Source: Ralstonia sp. NFACC01 (GTDB taxonomy: Bacteria > Pseudomonadota > Gammaproteobacteria > Burkholderiales > Burkholderiaceae). From it: 64,000 nt of DNA. Positions 26,660-35,980 of the stretch are shown here, piece after piece. Made by a program: the position numbers and the translations under genes. The notes under the pieces are model-generated. The model worked only from the letters and a program-made list of their open reading frames with translations, ran no database searches and had not been told where the DNA came from. Positions within the stretch are counted from its first letter, which is position 1; the number at the start of each line of letters is the position of its first letter. The DNA lies in contig NZ_FOWV01000003.1 of assembly GCF_900115545.1 (NCBI RefSeq), forward strand, positions 558,001 through 622,000, given 5' to 3'.

Positions 26660-27718
26660 TTAGAGAACGTATCGCGTCAGCCTTATCTTCCTCGCAGGAT
26701 AGACAATGCCCAGACAGATGAGGAATGTCAGCACTGTGACACTCGGGATAATAAGCCAAGAAGACACCTTGACATACTTCAACCTGCCAAGAACCTCAGT
26801 CATCACAAGCGCATGAGCGCAATAAATTCCCAGCGAGCACTCCGAAACAATGCCAATCAATTTTTCAATGCGATGATGCACCTCCATTTTGAACCCGAGG
26901 AAAAACAAGAAGACGCATACCGCGTAGGCAATGGTGAAAATCGATTGCGGCGTTCTAAATATCTCCGTAACAAAATTTGGCGGAAGCATGTCGGCCGTTC
27001 GATATGTATATAACTCGGTAAGAAATAAAATAGCGATTAAACAACTCAGTGATGCGATGAACGCGATGTACGCATTAGGCCGGCACTTTTTGGATAAAAC
27101 GGCGTCACGAATTACCGCACCAAGCACCAGCCAACCCACTGGCTCAGCGAAGAGAGAAAGGCTATAAGTCTCAATAACTGGTGACGCGATTTTTAACAAG
27201 CTCAGAACAATCGGAGCTACCCCATAGCAAATCGACCATAGCCCAACAAAGAAGAATTTCTCTTTCTCCCCTGAGTTATTGTAAAAAGGAATAATGACAA
27301 CAAGCGCCAAATATGTACCGAAAAGAGCGTACATATACCATAGATGGTAATATTGCGGCCCCATGAGCGATGTGATCAGGAAATCGAAAAACGATCCTCT
27401 CCCATGCGCCTTCCATAAGTAATAAATAATATTCCAAAATACAATAGCTGGCAAAACTCGCATCAACCTGCGCTTAATAAACCCATCAAAATTATAATTC
27501 TTGTTAATCAGAAGGCAGCCTGAGATCATAAAGAAGATCGGCACCGCAAAGCGAGTAATACCACCATAAACGTTCGAAGACCACCAACTCGGCTTGACTA
27601 GGTTGTCGATAATTGCTGAATGCAAGGCAATGACAGCAATACAGCCCACACATCGCATCCAATGAATTCTATTGGAGATGAGTTCGTTCATAAAATCGGA
27701 AAACTGTCGTTCGATCAT
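26660..27718 (-). CDS. Acyltransferase family 3 (OafA/WecH-like) membrane O-acetyltransferase
   Basis: A 352-residue integral membrane protein with about ten helices. HWMRCVGCIAVIALHSAI carries the conserved His of acyltransferase_3, RFAVPIFFMISGCLLINK is the typical second helix (F-x-ISGYL-like), and RRLMRVLPAIVFWNIIYYLW and YYHLWYMYALFGTYLALVV (HLWYxxxL) follow. The family O-acetylates sugars of O-antigen or exopolysaccharide using acetyl-CoA across the membrane. It is the last gene of the minus-strand arm, strongly AT-rich, so the O-unit is probably acetylated. Two in-frame ATGs near the start (27718 and 27688) are possible. Confidence 0.85.
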   Translation of the reverse strand: MIERQFSDFMNELISNRIHWMRCVGCIAVIALHSAIIDNLVKPSWWSSNVYGGITRFAVPIFFMISGCLLINKNYNFDGFIKRRLMRVLPAIVFWNIIYYLWKAHGRGSFFDFLITSLMGPQYYHLWYMYALFGTYLALVVIIPFYNNSGEKEKFFFVGLWSICYGVAPIVLSLLKIASPVIETYSLSLFAEPVGWLVLGAVIRDAVLSKKCRPNAYIAFIASLSCLIAILFLTELYTYRTADMLPPNFVTEIFRTPQSIFTIAYAVCVFLFFLGFKMEVHHRIEKLIGIVSECSLGIYCAHALVMTEVLGRLKYVKVSSWLIIPSVTVLTFLICLGIVYPARKIRLTRYVL

Positions 27719-27791
27719 GTCGGCATCTGACTTAACTGATGCTCAGCGGTGCTCGATTTGAACCAGAGTACGTATAGTACAGAGCGCCTTC

Positions 27792-28889
27792 TTATTTTTT
27801 CTTGCGCACGATCATCCATCGGGGAGACTGGAATCGAACAATGCTCCAATATAACCACACATACGTAAAGACGAACGCAAATGAAAAGAAAATCAACGCG
27901 ATGGGGTTACGCCAGAATAACGTGGCGGGTAGCACAGCAAGCAAGCTCAAGAGCCAGAGATAGGGCGAGGTAAATGAATTACGGCGCAGACGATGGCGAT
28001 CTTCTTTGCTACCTACAGCCCAACGCATAAGTCGCTTGTAAACAAGCATATGCAAGTGAATTCCATCCGGGATACCAGGAGAAATTCCGCGTAAGAATTT
28101 CTTTCGATAAATTGAAAATACCGTCTCAAAAAGTGGATAGATCAACATCAGCACCGGATACCAAGCAGAAACCCCCGGATTTCTCTTGACAAGCAAAACT
28201 GCCAGTTCCGCAATCACGAACCCGACAAGATAAGCTCCTCCATCACCAAGGAAAATTAATCCCGCCGGAAAATTCCAGATAAAAAATCCCAGCAATCCGC
28301 CTGCCAAGAGAAGAGCGGCGGACATGATAAATCCATCATTATTTCTAAATGCAACATAAGAAATCGACAGCAGCATCATTGTCGCAACAATGGCAGCCAA
28401 TCCGTTAAATCCGTCAATTATATTTACCGCATTCGCCAATCCCGCAACCGCCACTGCTGTAATTAACAAAGAAACAAGATAAATAGAGAACAATTTGTCG
28501 ACGTAAAAGATATCCACCCGAACAATGCGAGCATCGAGCAACCAAATCGCAAGCAATGCGGAAGCCATGGTTGCGATCAGACGACTTCTCGGGCTTACAT
28601 TCTTCGTCAAGTCCTCCACAAGCCCCCCCAAAAACGCTGGGAGTGAGGCAATTAACAGAAGCACGTACTCGTGAAATTGCGGAGCCGCAGAAAATTCTAG
28701 GGCTAATGCACCGACGACCATTGCGATCGCAAGCCCAAGACCACCTATACGCGGTACAGCTCTACTATGGAACTTCTGTGCCCCTTTCAAATCAGTGTCC
28801 GCCGAAAATTTGGCGTGAAAATGCGAATATCTTACGATTAACATCGTAACAAAAAACGAAACAATAAAGCCAACACTAATATTAACCAT
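27792..28889 (-). CDS. WecA/MraY-type undecaprenyl-phosphate sugar-1-phosphate transferase
   Basis: A 365-residue polyprenyl-phosphate HexNAc-1-phosphate transferase (GT4 in Pfam, not GT4 in CAZy) that starts O-unit synthesis on undecaprenyl phosphate. About eleven helices. The family motifs are KFHSRAVPRIGGLGL near residue 40, LGGLVEDLTKNVSPRSRL (aspartate-rich loop), ANAVNIIDGFNGLAAI near 150 and IFLGDGGAYLVGF near 210, then a His-rich cytoplasmic loop GIPDGIHLHMLVYKRLMRW. It acts first in the pathway, before the glycosyltransferases, flippase and polymerase encoded around it. AT-rich like its neighbours. Confidence 0.9.
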   Translation of the reverse strand: MVNISVGFIVSFFVTMLIVRYSHFHAKFSADTDLKGAQKFHSRAVPRIGGLGLAIAMVVGALALEFSAAPQFHEYVLLLIASLPAFLGGLVEDLTKNVSPRSRLIATMASALLAIWLLDARIVRVDIFYVDKLFSIYLVSLLITAVAVAGLANAVNIIDGFNGLAAIVATMMLLSISYVAFRNNDGFIMSAALLLAGGLLGFFIWNFPAGLIFLGDGGAYLVGFVIAELAVLLVKRNPGVSAWYPVLMLIYPLFETVFSIYRKKFLRGISPGIPDGIHLHMLVYKRLMRWAVGSKEDRHRLRRNSFTSPYLWLLSLLAVLPATLFWRNPIALIFFSFAFVFTYVWLYWSIVRFQSPRWMIVRKKK

Positions 28890-28964
28890 CGGAAAAAATA
28901 TTTAAATTATCCTTTCGCGCCGCCAGAACCGCAGCCCAAGAAAGCTCATTGATTATTGGGTCAG

Positions 28965-30077
28965 TCAACCCCAGCCCATAACAAAATCCTGCAAAGCACC
29001 CTGGTCAAATGTCAAATAGAAGCGCATAAATCGTGCCGCCGAATAAATAATCACAATTACCCAAGCGATAAGTGCCGCCCGCCGTCCTCTCGAAGCCTCA
29101 AAAATCGTTGAAACACCAATTGCGTAGACCAGTCTATCGTATTCCAGCAATCGGTTGATAACCTCAAAGTTCGCCGCAACTGCATAAACTGGAAAAATCA
29201 GCGCAAGCAAACGCGCTTGCAACTCTACGGAAAAACCAAAAAACACGCCAGAATGCATTTCTGGTGTCAAAAATCCATTTCTTTCTTCCGACACCTTTCC
29301 CCGAGAAATCATTAGCAAAAGCAATAGCAAGACACCCGCCTCGGCAAACGAGAGAAAATTCTTAGCTCCACCATCTATGTAACTCGAGTAGTCACGAAGT
29401 TGATTCAAATAGCTAAATACGTCCCCTAATGGAACTTGGCCAGCTAGCACCACCACCGGAATTGAGATGCCGAATGATATAATGCCGAGATGACTTGTCG
29501 GTATGCGACGTGTCGCTCTATATGCCAAAACAAAAAGCGGCACAACGATTGCAGAAAAATGAAATGTGCAGCCGATCAGAAAAAAAAATAGCGCGCGCCA
29601 CCGCTTTTCCGACAACAAACATAACACTCCAATCAACAGCATGGAAATTGCGATTGATTGACGAACAAGAACAAACTGCTGCCAAATTAGATAACTAGAT
29701 AAATAATATAGAAATGCAATGGATGGATTTTTACTATTTTTTATCAAGAAAACCAGAAGAACAACAAAATTAAAAGCGGTAATAATTGCAAGAAAATATG
29801 TTGCACCATTAATGCCGAGTCGTTTACTGAAAAGCATTAATAAAACATACCCCGGCTCCCAGCCATACGCCGCATCACGCGCAGCAGCTAGCGTACTATC
29901 AATATCCAAATAATCGAAAACTTGGATGTATAGCCCCAAATCGGAGCCGACTCCCCCTTGCCTAAACGCGCAAAGCACCATCCACAGCAATGCAACGGGA
30001 ATCCATAGCCATCGGAATTGCCGTACACCACACGTGACGAGGATGATAATCGATAGTAGATATGCGAAAATCAACAT
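28965..30077 (-). CDS. EpsG-family O-antigen polymerase (Wzy)
   Basis: A 370-residue membrane protein with about ten helices. CAFRQGGVGSDLGLYIQVFDY near residue 37 matches the EpsG/Wzy pattern (R-x2-x-G-x-D-x2-Y), and the later YLIWQQFVLVRQSIAISMLL and FFFLIGCTFHFSAIVVPLFVL (R-Q and H-x-S in helices) are the usual marks of this polymerase family. It would polymerise O-units on the periplasmic side with Wzz setting length. Place between rfbC and the WecA-like gene supports the role. Very AT-rich. Confidence 0.82.
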   Translation of the reverse strand: MLIFAYLLSIIILVTCGVRQFRWLWIPVALLWMVLCAFRQGGVGSDLGLYIQVFDYLDIDSTLAAARDAAYGWEPGYVLLMLFSKRLGINGATYFLAIITAFNFVVLLVFLIKNSKNPSIAFLYYLSSYLIWQQFVLVRQSIAISMLLIGVLCLLSEKRWRALFFFLIGCTFHFSAIVVPLFVLAYRATRRIPTSHLGIISFGISIPVVVLAGQVPLGDVFSYLNQLRDYSSYIDGGAKNFLSFAEAGVLLLLLLMISRGKVSEERNGFLTPEMHSGVFFGFSVELQARLLALIFPVYAVAANFEVINRLLEYDRLVYAIGVSTIFEASRGRRAALIAWVIVIIYSAARFMRFYLTFDQGALQDFVMGWG

Positions 30078-30190
30078 TCAGGCAAATTCAATTAAGAATG
30101 TTCTCAAAAAAATCTTCGCAATAATCATAGCTTTGCCCGCGGGAATAGTGACTGGATAATTCAGGGAGAAAGCGAATTACAAGGAATAGA

Positions 30191-30736
30191 TCAGAATACC
30201 GTAGCAGACAAAGAAACTGCCAAACGATCCTTTTCGGAAAGAATGGGAACGCCAGTCAAAGGCCATTCAATCCCGATCATCGGATCATTCCATGCAATAC
30301 TTCTTTGTAAATCTGGTTCATAATATTCTGTTGATTTGTAAAGGACATCCGCATATTCCGACAAGACAATAAAGCCGTGCGCAAACCCCTCTGGCAACCA
30401 TAGTTGCTTCCTATTCTCAGCCGAAAGCCTGACTCCAACCCATTTACCGAATGTGGCAGATGCCGCGCGAACGTCAACCGCGACATCGAATATTTCACCC
30501 TGCAGAACTCGCACAAGTTTTCCTTGCGGCTTTACAGTTTGGTAATGCAAGCCTCGCAAAACGTTCCGGGCTGATCTGGACTGATTATCCTGCACAAATT
30601 CGCGCGACAGTCCTGTAACTTCTTTAAATTCTCTTGTATTAAAACTCTCGAAAAAATAACCTCGCTCATCTTCGAATACCGTGGGTTCGAGAAGCAGTAG
30701 CTCTGACAAAGCTGTCGGCGTCACGGTCAATTTCAT
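30191..30736 (-). CDS. rfbC: dTDP-4-dehydrorhamnose 3,5-epimerase
   Basis: A 181-residue cupin epimerase acting third in dTDP-L-rhamnose synthesis. LLLEPTVFEDERGYFFESFNTREF, FVQDNQSRSARNVLRGLHYQ with the catalytic His, GKLVRVLQGEIFDVAVDVR, WLPEGFAHGFIVLSEYADVLYKST with the catalytic Tyr region, and IAWNDPMIGIEWP are all family hallmarks. Its ATG overlaps the rfbD stop by 4 bases (ATGA), so rfbD and rfbC are coupled. Confidence 0.96.
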   Translation of the reverse strand: MKLTVTPTALSELLLLEPTVFEDERGYFFESFNTREFKEVTGLSREFVQDNQSRSARNVLRGLHYQTVKPQGKLVRVLQGEIFDVAVDVRAASATFGKWVGVRLSAENRKQLWLPEGFAHGFIVLSEYADVLYKSTEYYEPDLQRSIAWNDPMIGIEWPLTGVPILSEKDRLAVSLSATVF

Positions 30737-31665
30737 TCGTCTCTCACACGTTGGAAGACTTCATCGAGTACGTCGTGCACATCGATTTTCCACTCCGGCA
30801 ACTGAATACCAAATACTCGCTGGATCTTTGTAGCGTCTAGGCAGGAATTTCTGGGACGCGGTGCAACGCGCGGATATTCCATCGCTGAAACCGCTATAAC
30901 TTGCTCTGGCTGTGCTCGCAAAGCAATGCCCCGAGCCCGCGCACAAGTGAGGATCTCTACAGCATAGGTGTGCCAATCTGTTTGCCCTGAAGCAGCCAGA
31001 TGATAGAGCCCGAACGGGAATGACCGCTGATCTTCAAATTCACAATACTTTCTCACAAGATCAGCTGTGACGTTGGCAATCCGTGGGGCAGTGGTGGGGG
31101 TGCCGAAACGGTCGGCGACTACGCTCAACGTTTGTTGACAGCAACCTTGCTTCAAAATTCTTTTAACAAAATTATCACCATGTGCACCAGCAACCCACCC
31201 GGTACGTAAAGTAAGCGCACGCACCTCGCTTCTAGCGATTGCCTCCTCGCCAGCCAGCTTGCTTTTTCCGTATATTGATCCTGGGTTAGCGACATCGGTT
31301 TCAACGTAAGGCAGTTGCTTATTACCGTCGAATACATAGTCAGTGGAGTAATGAATCAGCAAGCATTGCAATGCAACGCACTCCTGAGCAAGCACGCCCA
31401 CCGCGGTACTATTGATGGCAAACGCTAGTTCTGCGTCTGCTTCTGCTTTATCTACATCGGTATAGCCAGCGGCGTTCACGACTATGTCCGGGCGAAAAGT
31501 ACGCATCGCCTTGCGTATTGCATCCGTTTGAGACAGATCGCAGGCGGCCCGGTCCAGTGCAACGACCCGACCAACTGGCGCCAAACGGCGTCGCAGTTCG
31601 AAGCCGATCTGACCATTGCACCCTGTAATGAGCACACTAGGGAGCGATCGCAGTTTACGCCGCAT
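30733..31665 (-). CDS. rfbD: dTDP-4-dehydrorhamnose reductase
   Basis: A 310-residue extended short-chain reductase, the last step to dTDP-L-rhamnose. [18 protein letters not shown] is the NAD(P) loop; [40 protein letters not shown] and [17 protein letters not shown] (YxxxK) follow, then [19 protein letters not shown] and [13 protein letters not shown]. The ATG at 31665 overlaps the end of rfbB by about 11 bases; the stop overlaps rfbC. An open frame reaching 31836 is inside rfbB and has no start site. Confidence 0.95.
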   Translation of the reverse strand: MRRKLRSLPSVLITGCNGQIGFELRRRLAPVGRVVALDRAACDLSQTDAIRKAMRTFRPDIVVNAAGYTDVDKAEADAELAFAINSTAVGVLAQECVALQCLLIHYSTDYVFDGNKQLPYVETDVANPGSIYGKSKLAGEEAIARSEVRALTLRTGWVAGAHGDNFVKRILKQGCCQQTLSVVADRFGTPTTAPRIANVTADLVRKYCEFEDQRSFPFGLYHLAASGQTDWHTYAVEILTCARARGIALRAQPEQVIAVSAMEYPRVAPRPRNSCLDATKIQRVFGIQLPEWKIDVHDVLDEVFQRVRDE

Positions 31666-32719
31666 ATTGGCTAACCACTTGATCCCCAAACTTGGGGGAC
31701 ATCGCGTCCAGAGCCCACGTTTGGTTATCCAGGTACCACTGGACCGTCTTGAGCAGCCCGGTCTCAAACGTCTCGGCAGGTTTCCATCCGAGCTCGCGTT
31801 CCAGCTTGCGAGCGTCGATGGCATAACGTCGATCATGCCCCGGGCGGTCCTTCACAAACGCGATCTGATCGCGGTAAGAACCGACTGCCCTGGGCCGGAG
31901 TTGATCAAGCAGATCGCACAGTGCATACACGACTTCCAGATTTGTTTTTTCATTCCAGCCGCCAACGTTGTACGTCTCGCCCAAACGCCCTCGGGCGAGC
32001 ACCTCACGCAGCGCCGTACAGTGGTCATCCACATATAGCCAGTCGCGCACATTCTGACCATCGCCATAGACGGGCAGCGGCTTTCCACTCAGCGCGTTCG
32101 CGATCATGAGGGGGATGAGCTTTTCAGGAAAATGATGCGGGCCGTAGTTGTTCGAACAGTTGGTCGTCAAGACGGGTAAGCCGTATGTATGGAAATATGC
32201 GCGTACGAGATGGTCCGATGCAGCCTTCGATGCCGAATATGGGCTATTAGGCGCATAGGGCGCGGTCTCCGAGGCCTGCGGATCGGTAGGGCCAAGAGAC
32301 CCGAATACCTCGTCGGTGGACACGTGGAGGAAGCGGAACGCCGCCTTGGCTTCGCCGGCCAGTGCTCCCCAGTAGGCGCGCGCGGCCTCAAGTAGGGTGA
32401 ACGTTCCGACGATATTGGTCTGAATAAACTCGGCTGGTCCGTGGATGGAGCGATCCACGTGACTTTCCGCTGCCAAGTGGACCACCGCCCGAGGCTTGTA
32501 CTGAGCAAACAGACAATCGAGGGCAGTGCGATCGCAAATGTCCGTTTGCGAAAATATGTGGCGCAGATCGTGCTTAACTGCGTCCAGGATCTTGCGGTTT
32601 CCTGCGTAGGTAAGCTTGTCGACGTTGACGATGCCGTCAGCGCCTGGATTCGCTAGCCAGTTGAGGACGAAATTGCCGCCGATAAAGCCGGCACCTCCGG
32701 TGACCAGAATGTGGGACAA
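31655..32719 (-). CDS. rfbB: dTDP-glucose 4,6-dehydratase (TTG start)
   Basis: A ~354-residue short-chain dehydratase that turns dTDP-glucose into dTDP-4-keto-6-deoxyglucose. [20 protein letters not shown] is the NAD site, then [40 protein letters not shown] with the catalytic [18 protein letters not shown] (YxxxK) and [17 protein letters not shown]. No ATG fits; TTG 32719 is preceded at 6 bases by the near-perfect ribosome site AAGGAGGA, so it is the start. First gene of the minus-strand arm, which continues with rfbD and rfbC but without rfbA. Confidence 0.95.
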   Translation of the reverse strand: MSHILVTGGAGFIGGNFVLNWLANPGADGIVNVDKLTYAGNRKILDAVKHDLRHIFSQTDICDRTALDCLFAQYKPRAVVHLAAESHVDRSIHGPAEFIQTNIVGTFTLLEAARAYWGALAGEAKAAFRFLHVSTDEVFGSLGPTDPQASETAPYAPNSPYSASKAASDHLVRAYFHTYGLPVLTTNCSNNYGPHHFPEKLIPLMIANALSGKPLPVYGDGQNVRDWLYVDDHCTALREVLARGRLGETYNVGGWNEKTNLEVVYALCDLLDQLRPRAVGSYRDQIAFVKDRPGHDRRYAIDARKLERELGWKPAETFETGLLKTVQWYLDNQTWALDAMSPKFGDQVVSQYAA

Positions 32720-32725
32720 GCTGAG

Positions 32726-32733
32726 TCCTCCTT
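32726..32733 (-). promoter_or_regulatory. Ribosome binding site fixing the TTG start of rfbB
   Basis: AAGGAGGA on the minus strand, with CTCAGC as spacer before TTG 32719. It is the strongest Shine-Dalgarno seen in the window and decides the start where no in-frame ATG fits the family N-terminus. Confidence 0.85.
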
Positions 32734-32928
32734 GCCGCGGACACTCGCACGCGCTAAATCCGGCCTTCATCCGAGTGGAAACGGACGGATTTGTTATGAA
32801 TAGTAAGAAGTCGCGTATTCTATCCGACCCCCGGACATACCCTGCCAAAGCGCCAGATCTTTTTGTAGCGCGTTGTAACACTTGAGATCGCGACGTCTCA
32901 TACTCGCCCATTGCATGGCTGACCGCAC

Positions 32929-33783
32929 ATGAAAGTAGTAGCCAACCCGCCCCACGCCATCGGCGACCTCCAAGGCTGCTGCTCCCCCCTCCAGTCCTTG
33001 CTGGCCGCCCTCCCCACCAACGCCCCTCTCCGCTTCGTCGGCGACCTCATCAACCGCGGCCCCGACTCGCTGGCCACGTTGCGGCGAGTCATCGGCCTTT
33101 GCGAATCAGGACGCGCACGCACCGTCCTCGGCAACCACGACATCCACCTGCTTGCCGTAGCGGCAGGCGTGCGCAAGCCCGGCAAGCGAGACACGATCGC
33201 CGAGATCCTCTCCGCGCCCGATAGCGACCAGCTCATCACCTGGCTACGCCACCAGCCGCTGGCCATTTTCGAAAACAGTTTCCTGATGGTGCACGCCGGC
33301 GTCCTGCCTCAGTGGACGACAGGCGATGTACTGGAGTTGGCCGGCGCGGTGGAGCGAGAGCTGCGCAGCGCACATTGGAAGACCTTCCTGGCCGACGCCT
33401 TCGGCAACCATCCGGACAAGTGGAGCGACGATCTCGTCGGCATGGATCGGCTACGGCTGACCATCAACGCCTTGACGCGCCTACGCTTCTGCAAGCCCGA
33501 CGGCACGATGGAGTTCGAAACGACGGACGCCGATGGCGCACCGGATGGCCACATGCCGTGGTTCGACGTGCCGGGCCGCCGCACGCGAGGCACGCCGATC
33601 GTGTTCGGGCATTGGTCCACCCGTGGGCTGGTGATGCGCGACGATGTGATGGGCTTGGATACCGGCTGCGTGTGGGGTGGGAAGCTGACAGCGGCGAAGT
33701 TATCGCTGGCCCCAGCGGGGCGTGACGTGATCCAGGTGGATTGCGAGCAGGCGCAAGACCCGCTCGCGCACAAAAAGAAATAA
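32929..33783 (+). CDS. apaH: Diadenosine tetraphosphatase (symmetrical)
   Basis: A 284-residue metallophosphatase that splits Ap4A into two ADP and also decaps NpnN-capped RNA in relatives. The start has [16 protein letters not shown] (GDxxG), then [18 protein letters not shown] (GDxxxRG), [15 protein letters not shown] (GNHD) and later [16 protein letters not shown] and [14 protein letters not shown]. Metal ligands are intact. High GC marks the return to host-like sequence after the O-antigen island. Divergent from rfbB; convergent with plsC, whose stop is only 9 bases away. Confidence 0.96.
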   Translation: MKVVANPPHAIGDLQGCCSPLQSLLAALPTNAPLRFVGDLINRGPDSLATLRRVIGLCESGRARTVLGNHDIHLLAVAAGVRKPGKRDTIAEILSAPDSDQLITWLRHQPLAIFENSFLMVHAGVLPQWTTGDVLELAGAVERELRSAHWKTFLADAFGNHPDKWSDDLVGMDRLRLTINALTRLRFCKPDGTMEFETTDADGAPDGHMPWFDVPGRRTRGTPIVFGHWSTRGLVMRDDVMGLDTGCVWGGKLTAAKLSLAPAGRDVIQVDCEQAQDPLAHKKK

Positions 33784-33792
33784 CCGTTTGAC

Positions 33793-34590
33793 CTAGCCCG
33801 CGCGAGCGATCAGGGTCGCAACGGCGTCGTGGCTATGTGCGGCCAGGGCACGGCGATCCATCTCCGGAGCCACGGCGGGGCCTACGAGCACTTCCACCAC
33901 CAACGGCGGCCCGTTCAGCATGGCATTGATCGTGTCCATCATCGACAGATCACCGATATACGCTGGAATGGTCGTCAACTCACCCGTCCCGGCAATGCGA
34001 TAGCGCAGCGCCACCGGCCGGATGGGTGCGCCAGCGCTGACGGGCGCCTGAAACAGGTTGGCGTGGAACGGCAGCAGTTGCAGCCCGTCAGACGTCGTGC
34101 CCTCGGGGAACACGCAAATGGCATCCCCCGAACGCATCGCATCTGCAATGACGTGCATGATGCGATGCGCATCGCGCTTGCGGGCGCGCTCGACAAACAG
34201 CACGCCCGTCTGCGCGCATAACCAGCCAATCACCGGCCAGCCGCGAATCTCCGATTTGGCGACGAAGCGCGGCGGGTACCAGCTGTTGATCGCGTAGATG
34301 TCGATCCACGAGACATGGTTGGACACCAGCATGGAACCCGCCAGTTCCTGGCCCGAGACCTGCTCGCCATGCACCACGAGCGAGACCCGGAACAGCGCCA
34401 GCAACTTGCGCGACCAGCGCTGGATCAGCCTCTGCTTGGTCTCAAGCTTGACCCACCAAAACAGCAGCGCGCACGTGATAAGGCCTTCGGCCAGATGCAC
34501 GAGCAACCGCAGCTTGCGCAGCACATGCTTGCGCTGCGGCGTGCTCACCTCGCTGGGCGCGCTTGCCACGCGCTGATCAATGCCCGTCAT
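33793..34590 (-). CDS. plsC: 1-acyl-sn-glycerol-3-phosphate acyltransferase (PlsC family)
   Basis: A 265-residue membrane-associated acyltransferase that makes phosphatidic acid from lysophosphatidic acid, or a related lysolipid acyltransferase. One N-terminal helix (LRLLVHLAEGLITCALLFWW, ~residues 28-47) precedes LVSNHVSWIDIYAINSW (catalytic HX4D), RFVAKSEIRGWPVIGWL, VFPEGTTSDGLQLLPFHANLF (EGT box) and PIRPVALRYR. ATG 34590 overlaps the end of the dihydroorotase-like gene by 14 bases, which makes it the last gene of the pyr operon. Confidence 0.93.
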   Translation of the reverse strand: MTGIDQRVASAPSEVSTPQRKHVLRKLRLLVHLAEGLITCALLFWWVKLETKQRLIQRWSRKLLALFRVSLVVHGEQVSGQELAGSMLVSNHVSWIDIYAINSWYPPRFVAKSEIRGWPVIGWLCAQTGVLFVERARKRDAHRIMHVIADAMRSGDAICVFPEGTTSDGLQLLPFHANLFQAPVSAGAPIRPVALRYRIAGTGELTTIPAYIGDLSMMDTINAMLNGPPLVVEVLVGPAVAPEMDRRALAAHSHDAVATLIARAG

Positions 34591-35854
34591 AGGCAAGATG
34601 GCCAGCGACCATCGTGGCACGTACGCGGCCAGCCAGTTCGAAGCCCAGGTACGGCGAGTTCTTGCCTTGGCTCCGCAGAGCGCGCGGTTCAAGTTTCCAG
34701 GTCGCATCCGGATCGAACACGCACACATCGGCCATCGCCCCTACTTCCAGCGAGCCTGCATGCAGGCCCAGCACACGAGCCGGCTCGCTGGTGATGCGCG
34801 ACAGCGCCTTCGACAGCTCGACCTTGTGTTCGGTGGCCCAGCGCAGCGTGAGCGGCAGCAGGGTTTCGAGGCCGGTCGCGCCGGGTGTGGCCTCAGCAAA
34901 CGGCAGCAGCTTCTCGTCGTCATCCACAGGCGTGTGGTCGGAACAGATCGCGTCGATGGTGCCATCGGCCAGCGCACGCACGATGCCGTCGCGGTCGCGC
35001 CCGGAGCGCAGCGGCGGCACAAAACGCATCTGCGAATTGAAGTAACCGATATCGACGTCGGTCAGCGAGATATGGTGGACGTTCACGTCGCATGTGACCG
35101 GCAAACCTTCGGCTTTCGCACGGCGCACAAGCTCGATGCCCGCGGCCGATGACAAGCGGCACAGGTGCACACGGGCGCCCGTGCTGCGAATCAGCTCAAA
35201 AATGGTATGCAGGCGCACCGTCTCGGCTATGACAGGCACACCCGAGAGGCCCAGGCGTGAAGCCAGCGGGCCGCTTGCGGCCACGCCGCCCTTACCCAGA
35301 TACGGGTCTTCGGGGCGCAGCCAGACTGTGAAGCCAAAGGTCTGCGCGTATTGCAGCGCACGCATCAGCACTTGCGTGTCGGCCATCGGCGCATCGGTCT
35401 GCGAGAAGCCAACGCAGCCCGACTCTGTCAATTCGGCCATCTCCGTCAGCACCGCGCCCTTCAAACCGACAGTGAGCGCACCGAGCGGATACACGTGCGC
35501 CTGATTCAGGTTGCGCGCGCGGAACTTGAGCATCTCGACCAGGCCGGGTTCGTCCAGCACAGGATCGGTGTCCGGCGGGCATACCAGCGAGGTCACGCCG
35601 CCGGCCATGGCCGCCGCCATTTCCGATTCGAGCGTGGCCTTGTATTCGAAGCCCGGCTCGCGCAGGCGGGCTGATAGGTCAATCAGGCCCGGGCAAACAA
35701 CCAAGCCCGTCGCGTCGATGGTCTTGTTGGCATGGAAATCCGCCGGAGCGTGGCCGACACCGACCACCTTGCTCGCCGCGATGTACAGATCCTGTTGTGC
35801 GTCGATACCGTTGGCCGGATCGATCAGGCGGCCGCCTTTGATATGCAGTTTCAT
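34577..35854 (-). CDS. pyrX: Dihydroorotase-like protein PyrC', probably non-catalytic partner of PyrB
   Basis: A 425-residue amidohydrolase-fold protein of the class I dihydroorotase type. The overall family is clear (LHIKGGRLIDPANGIDAQQDLYIA, VCPGLIDLSARLREPG, ICSDHTPVDDDEK, LEVGAMADVCVFDPDA). The metal-binding HxH that should precede LREPG is replaced by SAR, and SDHAPH has become SDHTPVD, so at least three ligand His are missing. This matches the inactive PyrC' that forms a complex with PyrB in pseudomonads. It follows pyrB by 126 bases on the same strand. I infer a structural role; a true dihydroorotase should be elsewhere in the genome. Confidence 0.9.
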   Translation of the reverse strand: MKLHIKGGRLIDPANGIDAQQDLYIAASKVVGVGHAPADFHANKTIDATGLVVCPGLIDLSARLREPGFEYKATLESEMAAAMAGGVTSLVCPPDTDPVLDEPGLVEMLKFRARNLNQAHVYPLGALTVGLKGAVLTEMAELTESGCVGFSQTDAPMADTQVLMRALQYAQTFGFTVWLRPEDPYLGKGGVAASGPLASRLGLSGVPVIAETVRLHTIFELIRSTGARVHLCRLSSAAGIELVRRAKAEGLPVTCDVNVHHISLTDVDIGYFNSQMRFVPPLRSGRDRDGIVRALADGTIDAICSDHTPVDDDEKLLPFAEATPGATGLETLLPLTLRWATEHKVELSKALSRITSEPARVLGLHAGSLEVGAMADVCVFDPDATWKLEPRALRSQGKNSPYLGFELAGRVRATMVAGHLAYDGH

Positions 35855-35980
35855 CGTTTCAATATTTTTGAGATGGATGCAAAACGAAGCGAAGCGGTTC
35901 TGGCGGTTCGGCGCCGACGCAGACAGTACAAAAAGTACGGCAAGTCGATGCCGGGCCGGCAGAATCGTTTTTCATCGATC

